Counted from the stretch's first letter, positions 1 through 13,600 are shown. The stretch is DNA of 64,000 bases from Melanocharis versteri (GCA_013397845.1 VZTG01006666.1:310369-374368); one strand, 5' to 3'. Notes: a model not told the origin generated them from the letters alone. Numbers and translations: made by a program.

Positions 1-2776
1 GTGGAAGCAAACCAATAGATACCAAAAATCCTGTGGAATCACTTAGTTGAGCTGGCCAGCAGCTCTCTAGTTCCCAAATCTATCTTTTCATAAACCGGGG
101 ATGAAATAATAGAGTAATACAAACACTTTTTTTTAAGTGACCATGCTCTGATGCTGCAGAGATAAAATATCATTCATCCCTCAGTTTAAACAAACCAGAA
201 AAAGTCTACTCTGGTTTAACTCTGCTGAAGAGATACTGCATAGGGATAGATTTTAATTTTTAATGAGATATTGAACCAGACAATTAATCTCTATCTTTAA
301 TGATTAAGATGTGGATAATATTGCCTGTAAGTCATCGGTGTTGGATGAAAGTTACTATGGCAGCAAAAGGTAATGGTGTATTTCTTCCTAGTCAATTGCT
401 TACAGAAAAATGCTTTGCTGTCTTGCAATAGCACAAATAGAACTCGCAAAAATCAAAGTTCTGCTGAACTTTAGGAGTCCCAGCCCTTCAGATTTTGGAA
501 GAGAAAATGAAAAACAAAAAAAGAGAATAACACTTTTGGTTTTGGAAAGAGACAAAGGTTCATTAAACACTGTCTGGGAAAGAGATCAAGTACCTGTTGG
601 AAAGCCAGAACTGCAGTAGAACACTGATCATCCCCTTCCCCTTCCCCTTCCCCTTCTTTTCTTTCTACACATTCATTTCCAATCCAAATCAATCTTTCTC
701 TTCTCACACACTTTTCTCTCAGGAGTTACTAACCACTGTGAGATTTTGAGGCAAGGTGTCTGCTCTGCTCCTGCCCTTCCCCACTTTTTTTACAGAGGTG
801 CTACAGGGCTTCAGAAGTCCCTTGCCCTCCTCTTGGAGCAGTCCCTTAGCTCAAGTGCTGCAGAGACCACCAGAAGGTGCCTGTGCCAAGCACCAAAGGC
901 CTCTGTTGAGATGCGGAGGGCAGAGTCTGGAGGAGATGCCACATTGCCCCCCAGGAGTGCTGAAATACTGCCAAGGACCTTAACACTCTCCAGAAAGAGC
1001 CAAGGACGCAGAGGGCACAAGCGCAATCCGTAACCACATCGGTCCCTCCCGTCCCACGCCACTCCTCGCCTCCCACACACACCCTGCTGCGATTTGTGCT
1101 CGTGCAAAGGGACATTACACTCAGACGCTTCTTTAATACCTGAATCCCTGAGCTGGACCCACAGACGTGCCTGACATTTCCTAAGCTCTGCCACGGATGG
1201 TTATAATTGTCAGTAATTGGCATCTGCCAAGAAGCCTCCTGAGACAGGGGCACCAACAGACTTCTGCCAAGGCTTATGTTTTGTACCAAATATCCCAAGG
1301 GAGCATCTCAGCTACGTAAAACCCCAGTATCTTGAACTTCTCAGAGAAGCCTCCAACATGCTGACTGACACCCAGGAGCAGTTATGTGCCCCAGCTAGTC
1401 AAACACGTGTAATTACAAAGTAACTGCAAGGGTGAATAATGTATCACACATCATCCTTGAACATATGGACTCGCAGAATTCTATGTAATGAGCAATAGTC
1501 TGTGTATTGCTGGGATCTCATATAGCTTGGGGAGTAGGTTATATATTCATGTAGTGTGATGTGGCAGTCCCTCAGCTTATCTCTCCCCACAAAAACACAG
1601 GAGCTGCTGCCGCCCTGCAGTGATGCTGCTGGATGTGAGGCTGGTCAGAAATGGAAACTGAAATAAACAACCAGTTTTAGATCTTTGTGCATCAAGTCCC
1701 TGAGCCCACCCTAGACAAACCAGAGTGCTAAACTGCAGCTCCATAGTGTGCTTAAACAAGAACTAACATAGCTTATACCTCCTCTAGTGAAAAAGGCTCA
1801 GGGCACTGGCACAAGGAGTTACCTGTTTTTCTTGGCATTGTCAGCCAGTCAGTAGGAGCCTTGAAAAGGTTTTGATGTGGATTGAATGGTGCTCTTCCAG
1901 ACAGTGGCCAGGGTCAGGGATGGCCACAGGTCAGACTGCTCTCATGGCTGGGCACTGTGAGAAGAAAGAATTTCATTGCTCTGATTTATGCACCTGGAAC
2001 TCCATATACCTGGGACCAAAGTGTGGGAGCCTCACCTCGGCCCAGCCCTGCAGCTCCTCCATCCCTACCCATGCTTGCCTGCTGAGCTCCACTGCCCCAG
2101 GTCAGGCTGCTCCACCAGCACAACAGAGGGCATTGCCTCACCTCGCCAACATCCCAGTGGCCAAAAGATTATCCTGGAGCTGGGGATTTCTGGGCTCACG
2201 CACACACGGCACCGACCAGCCGAATCTGGCCGAGCCCAGGGCTGCAGCCCAGAAAAGGCGCAGGAAAGCAGCGGCAGCGAGCAGCAGTGCCTTCAGCAGC
2301 TGTTCCTCTAGAAGGGGGAGTGCTTCTCTGTGGTTGCTCGTGCTGAGGACGAGACACGCACCTCTGTGTCACGCATGGGCAGGGTGACAGCTGTGACAGC
2401 TGTGACCCAACCGTCCAGATCTCCCATGGCAAGTAGCCCTGGCTCCTACCCTTGGGATTCAGGACTAGGAAAGCCAAGGCCTGATGCCTCAGCACTAGGA
2501 GCAGGTGGGCTTTCCAACAGATACAGAGTGGGCTGTTACAAATGGTAACCTCAAATATCCATTCTGTGGGGAATTCCAACATTTTCCATTCATTGTCAGC
2601 ATAAATGGCCCCCAGGTTTAAACCTCCCATACTGCAATGTCTGTGAGGAAATCTAATTGCCATCAGCTGAAAGGTTTTGCTTCTGTTTTGATTTGGAGAG
2701 CTTTTAAAATTTTGTAATTTAATTTTTATATATGAATAGAGCATAATAATTATTTTAATTATAAACAATATCAGAT
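1..2776. other. Intergenic DNA, no gene recognised
   Basis: Non-coding sequence of mixed composition. Open frames of 60-190 codons exist on both strands, including one of 190 codons on the minus strand at 2196-2768. None shows a recognisable domain, a coherent set of splice sites or a family resemblance, so I treat them as chance frames. A short (CCCCTT)n run lies at 632-656. The stretch from about 1870 to 2550 is relatively GC-rich. Confidence 0.7.
632..656. repeat. (CCCCTT)n simple repeat, about 4 units
   Basis: Four perfect six-base CCCCTT units are seen directly, within a pyrimidine-rich stretch that continues to about 720. Confidence 0.9.
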
Positions 2777-3045
2777 ATGGTAATGCAATAATTCATTAGT
2801 ATTCTAATTGTTAAGTGCTACTGTAACTGATATTTGCTTTGGTAATTGGTATTTTAATTGGTAATTGGTGTTCCAAATGGCCATTGGGGTGATTCTTACT
2901 AGTGACTGGTAATTACAATGGAAATTTTTAATTGGTATTCTAATTGGTTTGGTAATTCATATTTGGTTTTTCATTGGTAACAGAGAAATGTGATCATTTG
3001 TAATAGATAATTGGTTTGGTAATTGATTTAGCACTTGGTATTTTA
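2777..3045. repeat. Degenerate AT-rich minisatellite built on TAATTGGT
   Basis: The motif TAATTGGT, or close variants such as GGTAATTGG, TTTAATTGG and TTTGGTAATT, recurs irregularly at least ten times in about 270 bases, with spacings of roughly 10-20 bases. The array looks like an old, decayed tandem repeat. It is followed by a further AT-rich block containing three imperfect copies of TTAAGAACTAATTT at about 3200-3242. Confidence 0.75.
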
Positions 3046-3199
3046 GAGAGTACAAAACAAGTGACCAAAACACTAATTTCTTAATAATATAAAATATGTA
3101 ATATTTTAAAATTAAAGCTGGTTTACAAAACTGGCAAGCAAATAATTTCAAAACAAAAATCTCTTACTAAAATATTTAAATTTTAGAAAATTTTAAATT

Positions 3200-3242
3200 T
3201 TAAGAACTAATTTTTAAGAACTAATTTAAGAACTTATTTTTA
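3200..3242. repeat. Short tandem repeat, unit about TTTAAGAACTAAT
   Basis: Three imperfect copies of a unit of about 13 bases containing AAGAACTAATTT occur back to back in very AT-rich DNA. No gene overlaps. Confidence 0.7.
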
Positions 3243-3582
3243 ATAATGGAAATTTATGAACATCAATAAGGTCCTTCCAGTGTTTCAATTTCAGGAAATA
3301 GTTATTTTCCATTAAATAAACATGCTTCTGGAGAAATTTTGGTTGGTTTAACTGTACCATTCTGTGGCATCAAGACCCAAACCTGCTACAGAGCTGGTCT
3401 GTCACCTGCCTGCTATCCCCGTGGGATAACATAGCAGGGTGAAGCATCTCTGCAGGTACACGGGCAGTTTTGTAGCTACTTTGTATCACTCACAGCCCCA
3501 TGGCATCAGCACAGCAGTCTCTGAAGAAAGCCCTAAGGGCTGCTGAACCAAGGGCGAGCTTGCAGGGGCAATGGGTCAGGGG

Positions 3583-3774
3583 TCTCCTCTCCTCTCCTCT
3601 CCTCTCCTCTCCTCTCCTCTCTTCCTTCTCTTTCCTTCTCGTCTCTCTTGCTCTCTCTCTTTTGCATTCTTCCTCCAATTGCCTTCTTCCTTTCATCCTG
3701 CATTTCTGCTTTCCTCTCCTTCTTCCTGCACTTCTTCCNTCCTCTCCTCTCCTCTCCTCTCCTCTCCTCTCCTC
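3583..3774. repeat. (CCTCT)n microsatellite pair in a polypyrimidine tract
   Basis: Two perfect (CCTCT)n arrays, about 3586-3622 and 3741-3774, flank roughly 115 bases that are almost entirely C and T. A single ambiguous base (N) lies at 3739, directly at the start of the second array, so its length may be wrong in the assembly. Open frames here (Ser/Leu-rich on plus, Arg/Glu-rich on minus) are translations of the repeat. Confidence 0.9.
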
Positions 3775-5658
3775 GGTTGCTCCTCATTTCCCATATAGAT
3801 GAGATTATTATATTATATGTGATTATTTTCTATACTGGAGGTCCTTTGTTTGACATTCTGCAATACAGGAAATAGTGCAAGCCACTGGGTGGGAAATCAT
3901 GTTACTTTAAAAAAAAAGGACTTTGGAGTGCTGCTATTCTAGTATCATCCACGAAAAGACAGCAAGACTAAGATCTAAAGGGAAGAGTAACTAAAATTGC
4001 TCACTACAGCCTTTGATGCAAAAAAATACTTGGTTGCTTATATAACGGATGGTACAAATTTTCTCAGAGAAATATCCAGAACTGCCAGCACTATTTCTGT
4101 CCTATTATTGCCTTTGGAAAACTATTGATTTTCTTTCAGATGCATCAAGTTGAGCATCCAATGCACATTCTTCCTCTCCAAAATGCTTTGCCCAAAGATG
4201 TTTGAATATCTGGCTCATTAGACTGTGTGCTTCCATGATCAGCATAGAAATCCAAGATAGAAAATACCCTTTCAGTCATCCAACCCAGCCCTCAGCACTG
4301 TGGAATTGTTCCCTCTCCCTCTATACACTTTTGACTGTTTTATTCAGTCCAGTTATAAATGACTCAGATAATTAATTCCCCTGGAAAACTGCTCACCACC
4401 AGTGACCACAACTATTATGGACTGGGACTGGGATTGCATTCAGTTACAAGGAGGAAGATTTCAATGTCATATGTACAAAAGGAAAACGGAGGAAGCAACC
4501 AAAGCAAAACTATGAATTTATTACAAAGAGCCTGTGTTTCAAAGTAAAAAAAACCCCAACACAGAGAGTATCATTTTTGAGACTGTGTCTATTTCAGACA
4601 ATTAAAAGTTAATCTGGACCTTTAACTACAAACCAGAAATTCCTCAGAGTTGGGTGAGTTTTTTCCATTAGCCAATGGTCCTTCAGAGGGTAGCAGGAGT
4701 TTTGGTAAGAGTTCAGTTGTTAAAACTGGCATTTTGAGGGGCTGACCTTCAAATTGTAAAAATTCTGCTCATAGTTTAACCTACCTGGATTCCAAGAAAA
4801 AATTTTTTCTGTCTCCTTTACTTCAAATAATAACAAGGACAGGGAATTATTTTTAAAAGGCTCCTTACAAACTGGAACATGAGGGTGCATTTCTAACATC
4901 ATTTTTGAGACAACCTTTATCCTTCCTAAATTATTATAAAGCTCTATAAGAGTTTCAGCAAAACAATTCAAAATGCTTGTGTCCACTAACCAGTAATTCA
5001 AGGCTGAATTGTAAATCCTTACGTAATGTTCACGGATTTTATAGTGAGCAATTACATTTTTCAAATGCTTCTCCTTTCTCATATTCTTTTCCTAAGTCTT
5101 TTAATTTAGCCAATCAAAACCCATTTATTTCTGATTTGAAAATTAGTTAATGCAAATAAGGCCTGGTTGACATTTGCAAGTCATTTGCAAATGCCCTTAT
5201 AGCCTGCAGTCCCACCTCCTGTGAAACCACATTTATGCATGTCTCTGTGTGATTGATTGTGTGTTGGGTATATACTTTGAGATACATCAAGAAAACATGA
5301 TCTATTGCTGCTGGTCAGTATGTGTGCCACATGTTAATTATTATTCACATGTAAGAGTTCTGGCTATGTCTACATCAGAGGTCACAGCAGAGGCTCCTTC
5401 AAAATCAATGATGAAGATACCTGGAGTTCTTCCTACACAGCAAAAACACTTGTTGGGGTCAAAAACATGAAGTAGCCCCACTATGCACCACTGTGCCTAA
5501 TAAAGTCCATGTGCACTCCTCTGGTTCCATGCTTTATTGATGTACTGTATTGCTTCTGGAGCCAGCACAAAAATTAGTACGGGCAAATCACATTACACTC
5601 CTTTGCAGGGGTAGGCTTGTCCTTCATTCAGCTACAGCCAGTGTGGGAGGATTTGCTA
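3775..5658. other. Intergenic DNA, nothing recognised
   Basis: AT-rich non-coding sequence. I find no convincing exon, RNA gene or identifiable transposon. The stretch near 4240-4320 (CAACCCAGCCCTCAGCACTG) loosely resembles an old interspersed repeat but is too short to assign. Confidence 0.6.
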
Positions 5659-6017
5659 NNNNNNNNNNNNNNNNNNNNNNNNNNNNNNNNNNNNNNNNNN
5701 NNNNNNNNNNNNNNNNNNNNNNNNNNNNNNNNNNNNNNNNNNNNNNNNNNNNNNNNNNNNNNNNNNNNNNNNNNNNNNNNNNNNNNNNNNNNNNNNNNNN
5801 NNNNNNNNNNNNNNNNNNNNNNNNNNNNNNNNNNNNNNNNNNNNNNNNNNNNNNNNNNNNNNNNNNNNNNNNNNNNNNNNNNNNNNNNNNNNNNNNNNNN
5901 NNNNNNNNNNNNNNNNNNNNNNNNNNNNNNNNNNNNNNNNNNNNNNNNNNNNNNNNNNNNNNNNNNNNNNNNNNNNNNNNNNNNNNNNNNNNNNNNNNNN
6001 NNNNNNNNNNNNNNNNN
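5659..6017. other. Assembly gap (N, 359 bases)
   Basis: An unbroken run of N. Frames reported across it are artefacts. The right flank begins with a TTTGG-rich repeat-like run, which may be why the assembly broke here. Confidence 1.
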
Positions 6018-8178
6018 TTGGGTTTGGTTTGGTTTTGCTTCCATCTCCTCAAGAGAAACTGCAGGAAAAATACAGGACATTTTGGGTTGAATCCTGTCTT
6101 ACATGTTTGACAGTTTCACCACCAGATAAAAACTTGAAAGGTTATCTCCGGCAAAGTGCAGTAATATCATGATTCCAGAGAATGCTCAACATGCAACGTT
6201 GGCCTAAGGACCACCACCCTTCAAGTGCACTCCATTGCAGGCAATAATGCAGCATGAGGATATCACACAGGTTTAAGCACATTAGCTCAGGTACTGGAAG
6301 TTGATTTATTGCAGAGGCACAGAGCTCTACATGCACTAATTCAACTTGCTTCTCAACTAACAGCTGTGTCCTTGCAGTAATTGCTATGACCTCTATCTGT
6401 TGTTTCTAGAGTCTCACTACAACTTTGGTGTGTACATGCAGGTGTTTAGGTGTTAACCATAGGTGTCCAAGCCCCAAGGTAACCCAGCAGAGAGGTAGTC
6501 ACTGCAGTCAGTGGAATATTCAGAGTATTTCAATTTGCTCGAACTTACAAACCTGTTCACAGGCTACCGTGGGAGGCCAGACAACCCACACACAGCACCT
6601 GCAAGTACTCAGTTACATTTAGGCCTCTTAACATGGAGGTGGCCACCACGCCCAGTGTGTGATTATGAAGAACAGCACAGTGATGAGCACGCTCACTGCC
6701 GTGATGTCCCTCAGGGACAGATGTATGCTTCAGCCTGTACCAAGGAACCAGACCAGTCCTTTACTGTTGTGGTGCACAGCAGTGTCTCAGTACACAAAAA
6801 AAGGTACTCCACTCTTCCCCCTTCCTTCCCTCTCAGGCCCTCAAGATCCTTACCAACCTCACCTCCGCAAATGCTTATGCAGTCTCAGGCTGTGCTACAG
6901 AAATAAATTACTCCCCTATTTCTGCTCTTATTGAGTTGTGTCCCTTCCCCTGTCTCTCAATATCTAAAATCTCCCCTTCCTTCCTGATGAGGTAAGGAAA
7001 GTTTTGCTTCATGCCCTTCATGTCTGACAGCCCAGCCTCTAAATAGAAGAGATGACAGGCAAATGAGGGTACAACATCCACGGGCAAGCGGGTAGGGGTG
7101 AAAAAGGATGTGAGTAACCAAAAACCAATGATGCAGCACCTCCAGTTAGACTCCTCTTTGCCAGTGAGGCTCAGGGAGGGGGATCAGTTATTAGTGGCTT
7201 GTTTTCTTTCTTGCCTTTCTTCAGTGTGAGCAGTCGGGTGGCGAGGCAGCTGGTGTGCTGTGACAGCTGCTCGCCATGCTGCTCATAATCGCTCCATTGA
7301 TACCTTGAGCTGCCTCTGGCTGTTTGTTGTATCCACCTGTTGCCTTTGGTCTGAGCTCCTAAACCCTGAATTACAAGGGCTGTTGCTTTCCAGTGTGCTC
7401 TCTCCAACCCTGCCATGGGCCCCTGTGAGCTATCACAGGGTGAGCGAAACCATTTTTTTTTGGCCTTATGGCTCGTTACTAATGTGCTGTTTCACCATCT
7501 CCCACTGCACTACTGTCAATGGAAAGAAAAAAAAGTAAGGAGAAAAAGTAAATTTATGATGGTTTTGAGTAAACTTTTTTTTAAGTTCCCCTGTCCATAT
7601 ATTCCCAATATGGGGCTCTGCAACATTTGCAATCTTCAGATCCGAAGAGACTTTCATCTGCTTCTGAACACTGCCAACTCAATGGACAGATTGATTACAC
7701 TTGGGACAGCCAATCACACTATAAAATGTTGTGTTCCATAAAAATAAGACCTCGCTTTTTTTCTCCCACTTCAGCCAAGTTTTCCAGAGCACACTATCCA
7801 AAATTATGCAATAAAAGCAGTAAGGTTTCTGCAAGAGACATTGCTCCAGTGGTCATTCTGCATTGCTCTCTCCAGTTTATGAGAGAGGGAGATGTCAAAA
7901 GGATGGCTTTTTAATGTAATATGAAGCTTCACAGTGACTTTACACACAGTTTAAGGACAACAATGAGAAAAACAATATTCAGAAAATACTGAAGACTCAA
8001 TAGAAAAACTCTAGTTTGTCTCAGACAGTACAAATCTGAACCTTTCCAGGGAGGGTTTGCCCTTGCCAGCATGCATGTGTTTATCAAAACATCATGTTCC
8101 TGGAGAATTTGACCTTGACTGTGGTTCTTCCTGGGGAACAAAGGCCTACAGAAAAGAAATCTAAAGTAGTAAGTAATA
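6018..8178. other. Intergenic DNA, nothing recognised
   Basis: No gene, RNA gene or named repeat is visible. Open frames of 60-131 codons are scattered over both strands without domain content or splice-site support. Confidence 0.6.
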
Positions 8179-8420
8179 CAGAAGCACAGAAACTCTAGAT
8201 AGGAACGGATCTCAGAAGGTCGTCTGGTTCAGCCCCCATTCAAAGCAGATGTTACAGGAAGTAGCTCTGGGCTTTCCCTGGGCAGCTTTGGAGTACGTAC
8301 ACGCTTTCTGCGAAGCCTGTTCCATAGCTTCACCATCTTTACTGTGGGGAAAAAAAAAATATCTCAATAGTTCATGTTAATTTCCCTTGCTCCAACTTTG
8401 CCTTTTTTAACCACTTGTTT
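8179..8420 (-). mobile_element. CR1 LINE fragment (old, 3' part)
   Basis: The sequence follows the reverse complement of a CR1 3' region: an AGAAACTCTAGATAGGAACG start, GGTCGTCTGGTTCAGCCCCC, a CTGTTCCATAGCTTCACC segment, and a decayed TTAATTTCCCTTGCTCCAAC end. It is strongly diverged, so an old insertion. CR1 is the dominant LINE in birds. Ends are approximate. Confidence 0.7.
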
Positions 8421-10388
8421 AAAAAAGGCTGAAAAATCTTTATGTCATCTCTTGTGAAGCAGAGAAGGACTACCCATCTGCTAGACTGAATAACCTGGCA
8501 AAATTTTAGGCTGATTCCCCAAGAAAAAGAGGTTCACAACATCACATGTTCAATGTCTTTATGTCTGTTTGTTCCCCACTGATACTTTCTGAACTTGATA
8601 GTTTGTTTAAAGCAAGTATGACAGAGTACAGCAATCTCTCATAGATTTCTACAAGTTTGATGAAAACCATTTTGTGGGCAGATGAGAGACACAATTGTCA
8701 GTACCCTCATTGACAAAAAGCTGCAATTTGAACTCAATTGTTATTAGATACCTGAGGATCCACATGGCGCAAAGGCCTTCTGAATATCACTGCTAAAAGA
8801 AAAGATGTGATCAGACAGCTAGCATTGTATTAGTCATCAGAGAATCCAACCACAGGCTACAGATCCATAGGGAACTAGGCTTCATTAATTCTGCTGCTCA
8901 TGAAATGCCTTGGGTTTTTCACCTTTACTCTTATGCTTCAGCTGAGCGGTCATAAATTCCTACAAGCGAAAAAAGCTCCTTCATATAATCTCCCTTTATA
9001 TATCATCCTTCTCTTACATGAGGAAAAGAATGGCTAAGAATAGCTGGTCAGATGATTTACTATTACAATTTTCTGTGGGTATATGAGATTTCTGGATGTC
9101 ACTCAGCTGCCTTTAACAATAGCAAGGACACAATTGTTTCCATAGTAATACCCATTCCAAAGGGGTGAAGGTGTATGTGTTGGGGGGACAGTACAAAGCA
9201 AACAGAAGGCACAGTTACACAGAGTTGCATATAGGACAAAAATCAGGCACAACAGAATTTGATTCTGCAACCCTTGCTATAGAAATTCCTTTTTTAAGGT
9301 CATTCAATTACACTGAAATCAGCAGAAAACAGACTTAGCAAGCGTGCAGGAGAAACTCTTTCACAGTTTAGACAATGTGAATAGGTGAGAAAGCTTTATG
9401 TCTTTTGTCACTCTCCAGTTGTGAATAACTTAACCACAAATGTACCACTGCTAATGAGAGAAGATACCCCCAGTTTGTGGTGACACCTTGCCATACTATT
9501 TCATTTCTTACTCAGTGCAATAGCTAAGTGTGGTCCCGCAGGACAGCCTCCTAAATAACCTAATGGGCTAAAAGAGACGGTCCCTCTGTGTTGCTCTAAA
9601 AAAAGAGTTAACCAATAAACAATTCCCTGACAAACAAGCTAAACATGTCTCACACCTTTTCATCTAAAAATACCATCTGAACAGAGAAATTCTGCTGCAG
9701 CAGCATCTGTCAGGGCTTTTCTGTGACATTCTAGTATTCTTGGTCACCCTAAAGGAAACAAACATTGCAGAAACAAAGGAAAGCCAACTCTGAAGTAAAC
9801 AAAGCACTTCTGACTCTTTTGTCTATGGTGTAATAGAAAATGCTTATTACATGGTCTCCCAGCTGCAGCAGGAGAAGCACCCAAAAAGGTTTTAATAAAA
9901 ATAGCTTTTATAAATGGCTGAGGGAAGGGAAGAAATTGAAGAATTTATCCATTATTCCATTTATCCAAGATGGCTCCTGATGCTGGTGCTAAAAGCTCTG
10001 CTATTGACTCAGTTAGTTATTTGACTCTTTGAGCTGGAGCCAATACAGACCAGCAGAAGAAAAGCTCAGGCCTCAGAAAAAGGAACAGGGAATTGGATCA
10101 CAGATAATAAAATAGTTTAGTCCATATCTTAGTCCTTTAATGACACTATTGTTTTCTAGTATTTTGCAATATGAACTGTGAATCCAAATATTTGGTAGTA
10201 AAAAACACAGTTCATTTCTAAATCTCCTCCCCAGGTTGGAGTTCAGAAATCAGCTTTCTCTAGCCAGCCACAGAGGATACTTCCAAGACAGGGCTCTCTT
10301 AGGGACACATCATGCTGTTGATTATCCTTTTGATAAAACATATATTCTGTTCCTTTTTTTTTTAAGTGTTTTCTTCATAATGTGAATG
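8421..10388. other. Intergenic DNA, nothing recognised
   Basis: AT-rich non-coding DNA about 2 kb long with no open frame of 60 codons or more on either strand. I see no RNA gene or named repeat. A conservation comparison could still reveal regulatory elements here, since it lies about 8-10 kb upstream of the CNR1 CpG island. Confidence 0.6.
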
Positions 10389-10660
10389 TATAGAATGGTT
10401 TGGATTGAAAGGGACCTTCTAATTCCAACCCCGCCACCATGGACAGGGACCCTCCCACTAGACCAGGTTGCTCAAAGCCCCATCCAGCCTGATCCTGGAA
10501 CATTTCCAGGTATGGGGGTCATCCACAGCTTCTTTGGGCAACCTGTTCCAATAACTCACTGCCCTCATAACGAAGAATTTCTTCCTAAAATTTAATGTAA
10601 ACCTGCCCTCTTTCAGTTTAATACCATTGCTGGATCATCTTCATTCCAGGTAACCATGTG
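10389..10660 (-). mobile_element. CR1 LINE 3' fragment
   Basis: This reads as the reverse complement of the avian CR1 3' end: TAGAATGGTTTGGATTGAAA, then GGACAGGGACCCTCCCACTA, GACCAGGTTGCTCAAAGCCC, GGGCAACCTGTTCCAATAAC, and GAAGAATTTCTTCCTAAAAT. It is moderately diverged and clearly recognisable. The open frame at 10386-10595 is a translation of this repeat and not a gene. Confidence 0.93.
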
Positions 10661-13600
10661 CTGCTTTAGCTGTCCTGGCACCTGAAGCACTCTGGAGCAA
10701 AGAGGCAGACTAAGAGGCAGGTAACATCCCTGTTTTTGTTCTTTGATGTATTACTTCTTCAGCAATCATCTCATAAGCACAATCAAAAACACATTCCTTA
10801 AAAAGCAGCCAGAGAATCATTACACGGCATAGAAACCCATTCCAGGATGGAAAATGAACCTGTCTTACACACACGTTGGATTTCTGAGATGGCTATGGGG
10901 ACACAACCTGTGGCAGAAACATTACTCAGCCCCCCGCTGCAACCTCCAAATGATGTGAGAAAATCTAACTCTTCTCAGCAGGGCTGCAAGATAGGTGGTG
11001 CCAAAACACAATTGCAGAAGGGTTTCCTTGGAAGAAACCCCGTCCCACCAGCTGTTTGTCCCATTTTATGGGAGTTGCTCCTGCAAGGTGAGCTGCACGG
11101 ATTGATCCCAGGCTGATCTGTGTTCAGAATCTCGCTGCCATTGATGTGAATTTATTTTCCAGCGGATCCAGGAACACTGTAGGGTCGTGAAGTGAACAGT
11201 TAATGGTGTTCAGTCTCCCCTTGTCCTAGTAGAGACAATGTTGAATTTTGATTTGGGTTTTGTTGTTTAAACAAGCAGTTGTAAAGCACACACGTGCACA
11301 CCCCTCCTGCTTTACAGAGCTCAAAGTGCTAGTGACCTCTGCGTCACACAGGTGCCACAAGATTTCAGGCGAATATTCTGAAGTTACAAAACCTGAGCTG
11401 GCAGCCTTTCCATGACCAAAATGTTTTATTAGTAAAAACAAGCATACAACTATACATTTTATGCTGAATACTATATAACACTACAACAAATTTGTGGGGC
11501 AGGAAGGGATAGCATCAGCAGTCTTTGATCATACAAACAAATGCAGCCACAATGATTGCAATAGCTGTAGAAAAGGCACGGAAAAGCTGGCAGAGGCAAA
11601 AGAAATAGCCAGACTGTCTCTTGAGGACCAGACTATGATACATCCTGAGGACTGGCACTGGAAGAAGAAAAGTTTGTATTTCTTTTTTGGAGTGACTGCA
11701 TGTTTCTCCTGAAACACAGGGGTAAGTGGGTTCTCCAGACTCACTATGCTGTGCAGGACAAACTGATGGGAAGACCCAGCCTGGGGCGAGAGGGGGACCC
11801 TTAAGTACAGCTGCACCTGTGCACTGAGCAGAGCGTGCTACAACAGGGAAGAGCTCTGCCACAATCCTCTGCAACCTGTGGGGAGGGATGAGGAAGTAGG
11901 TGATGAGTGCATTTTATCCTAGCTGAGGCTTATAGTCATTACAATAGCAACCGAGGTCTCTCCCTCACCCTCCAATAATGGCCTCATTTTATTAAGTGCT
12001 GTACAAACACATACACAGAAAAAGCGCCTCCTCCGCACAGCTACATCTCGAACAAACTTGAGCTAGAAAATGTGCAGTTCTCATCCAAACTCGTAATTGT
12101 TTCTCATTGCTGGAACTGAACATCTATGCCATACAGACTGATATATACTGTCCCTATTTAAAAAATGACATAATGGGTTGTTTTCATATCTAGCGGGAAC
12201 AAGGAAAATGCGAACAAAAGTCAAGAGAGAAAACAAATCTGTGTATTTCCATGAAAGAACCAATCTATTTTAGAGTCATCTTAGGCTGTGTTTTTAGTTG
12301 GGTTTTGTTTGTTTATTTGTTGGTTTCTTTTGCCATACTGATGAATTATATTGATTTGCATCACACAGAAGTTGCAGCTACAATCCTACGTCTATTTCCA
12401 TTAAATGCAGCATTCAGAGCACCCAACATCACTTGGAGACTTTCCTGACTCTGGTGCCTGTACACTAGCAAAGGTAGAGCATCAGGAAAATGCTTTTTCA
12501 TCTCATTTTTCTCAATTCCTTCCCTGCACCACACAGTTTTGTTTATTTATTTGTTTTAGGAACACACTCTTTTTAGACTTTGCTATGCATATTTATAATG
12601 AAAAGATGATTTGTGTCCTCATTACTGCTCTATTGCTCAATGATAAAAAACATTAACAAAGGAAAATGGTGTTCAGTCAGCTCATAACATTCTATGCAGG
12701 TGAACTGGAACTCTAAAGAGCATGATTTAATGAAAGAAGGTGAAAAGATTAAAAAAAACCACTAACAAGGGTGTTTCTCTGCATTGAAAGGTCACTTAGC
12801 AGAGCAGTGATTTCCTTTTTGTTACAAAAATACAATGCAAAGGTTCAAAAGCAGCATCCCCAAGGTCAAAGAAGCCCATCCTCTCTAACACAGTATACTC
12901 ACTCTCCTCCTCAACAACCTCCTTTTTCCACCTGTATCAGCATTTTGTAATTTTCAGATAGTGGAGAAAAAATAAACCCATGTGTCTCAGCCAGCTTTTA
13001 GTTCTGAAGGCACATGCAAAAACGCCACAGAAGGCACTCGAAGCTCTATGCACTATTAGTGGAGCAGCTCATGAACATTTACATAGAGCTGCAGACACAG
13101 ATTCAAACTCTGCAGAGGAAGAGACTCCAAAATCATGATCTTTAAAATGCTCACGAGATTTCTGCCATTTGCTCTGGAGACCTGCAGTGAAGAGTGAGTC
13201 AACACCAAGCCACACCGTGCAGAGCACGCGGTGCCGACTGGTTCAAAGCACAGAGACTATTAGAGCTGCTGGAGCCAAAAGGTGCTGCTCCAAGTGGGAG
13301 CACCGTGCCACGGCTCACACTCAGCACCGCAGCTTCTGTCCAGCGTGCCAGAGCTGAGACTAGAGCATCATAGAGAGACAAAAAGGAGGGAGGAGGGGTC
13401 AGTGGACTTCAGCCCAAAGGAACACCTCTAATACGTCAGATCAGCAATTCCCTGCCTCTGAATCTGGGAAAGCCTGTGTTTTAAAACAGAGGTTTCTCCT
13501 AGCAAGTGCTCACTGATCTTCTGGCTCTTCTGTCATCTTTGTCATGAGTTAGTGGAAGGAGTGTGACACAGCACAGTATCACTGCCATCAGAGCAAGAGA

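Noticed and set aside
2196..2768. Minus-strand 190-codon frame
   Set aside because: No domain, signal peptide or splice context. Its C-terminal half comes from a GC-rich patch and its start from AT-rich DNA, as expected of a chance frame.
3490..3875. Overlapping Ser/Leu-rich and Arg/Glu-rich frames
   Set aside because: Both derive from the (CCTCT)n polypyrimidine tract.
5550..6110. Open frames of 142-186 codons near 5.6-6.1 kb
   Set aside because: They consist mostly of the 359-base assembly gap.
10386..10595. 69-codon frame at the CR1 copy
   Set aside because: It is a translation of a CR1 3' fragment read in the reverse direction.
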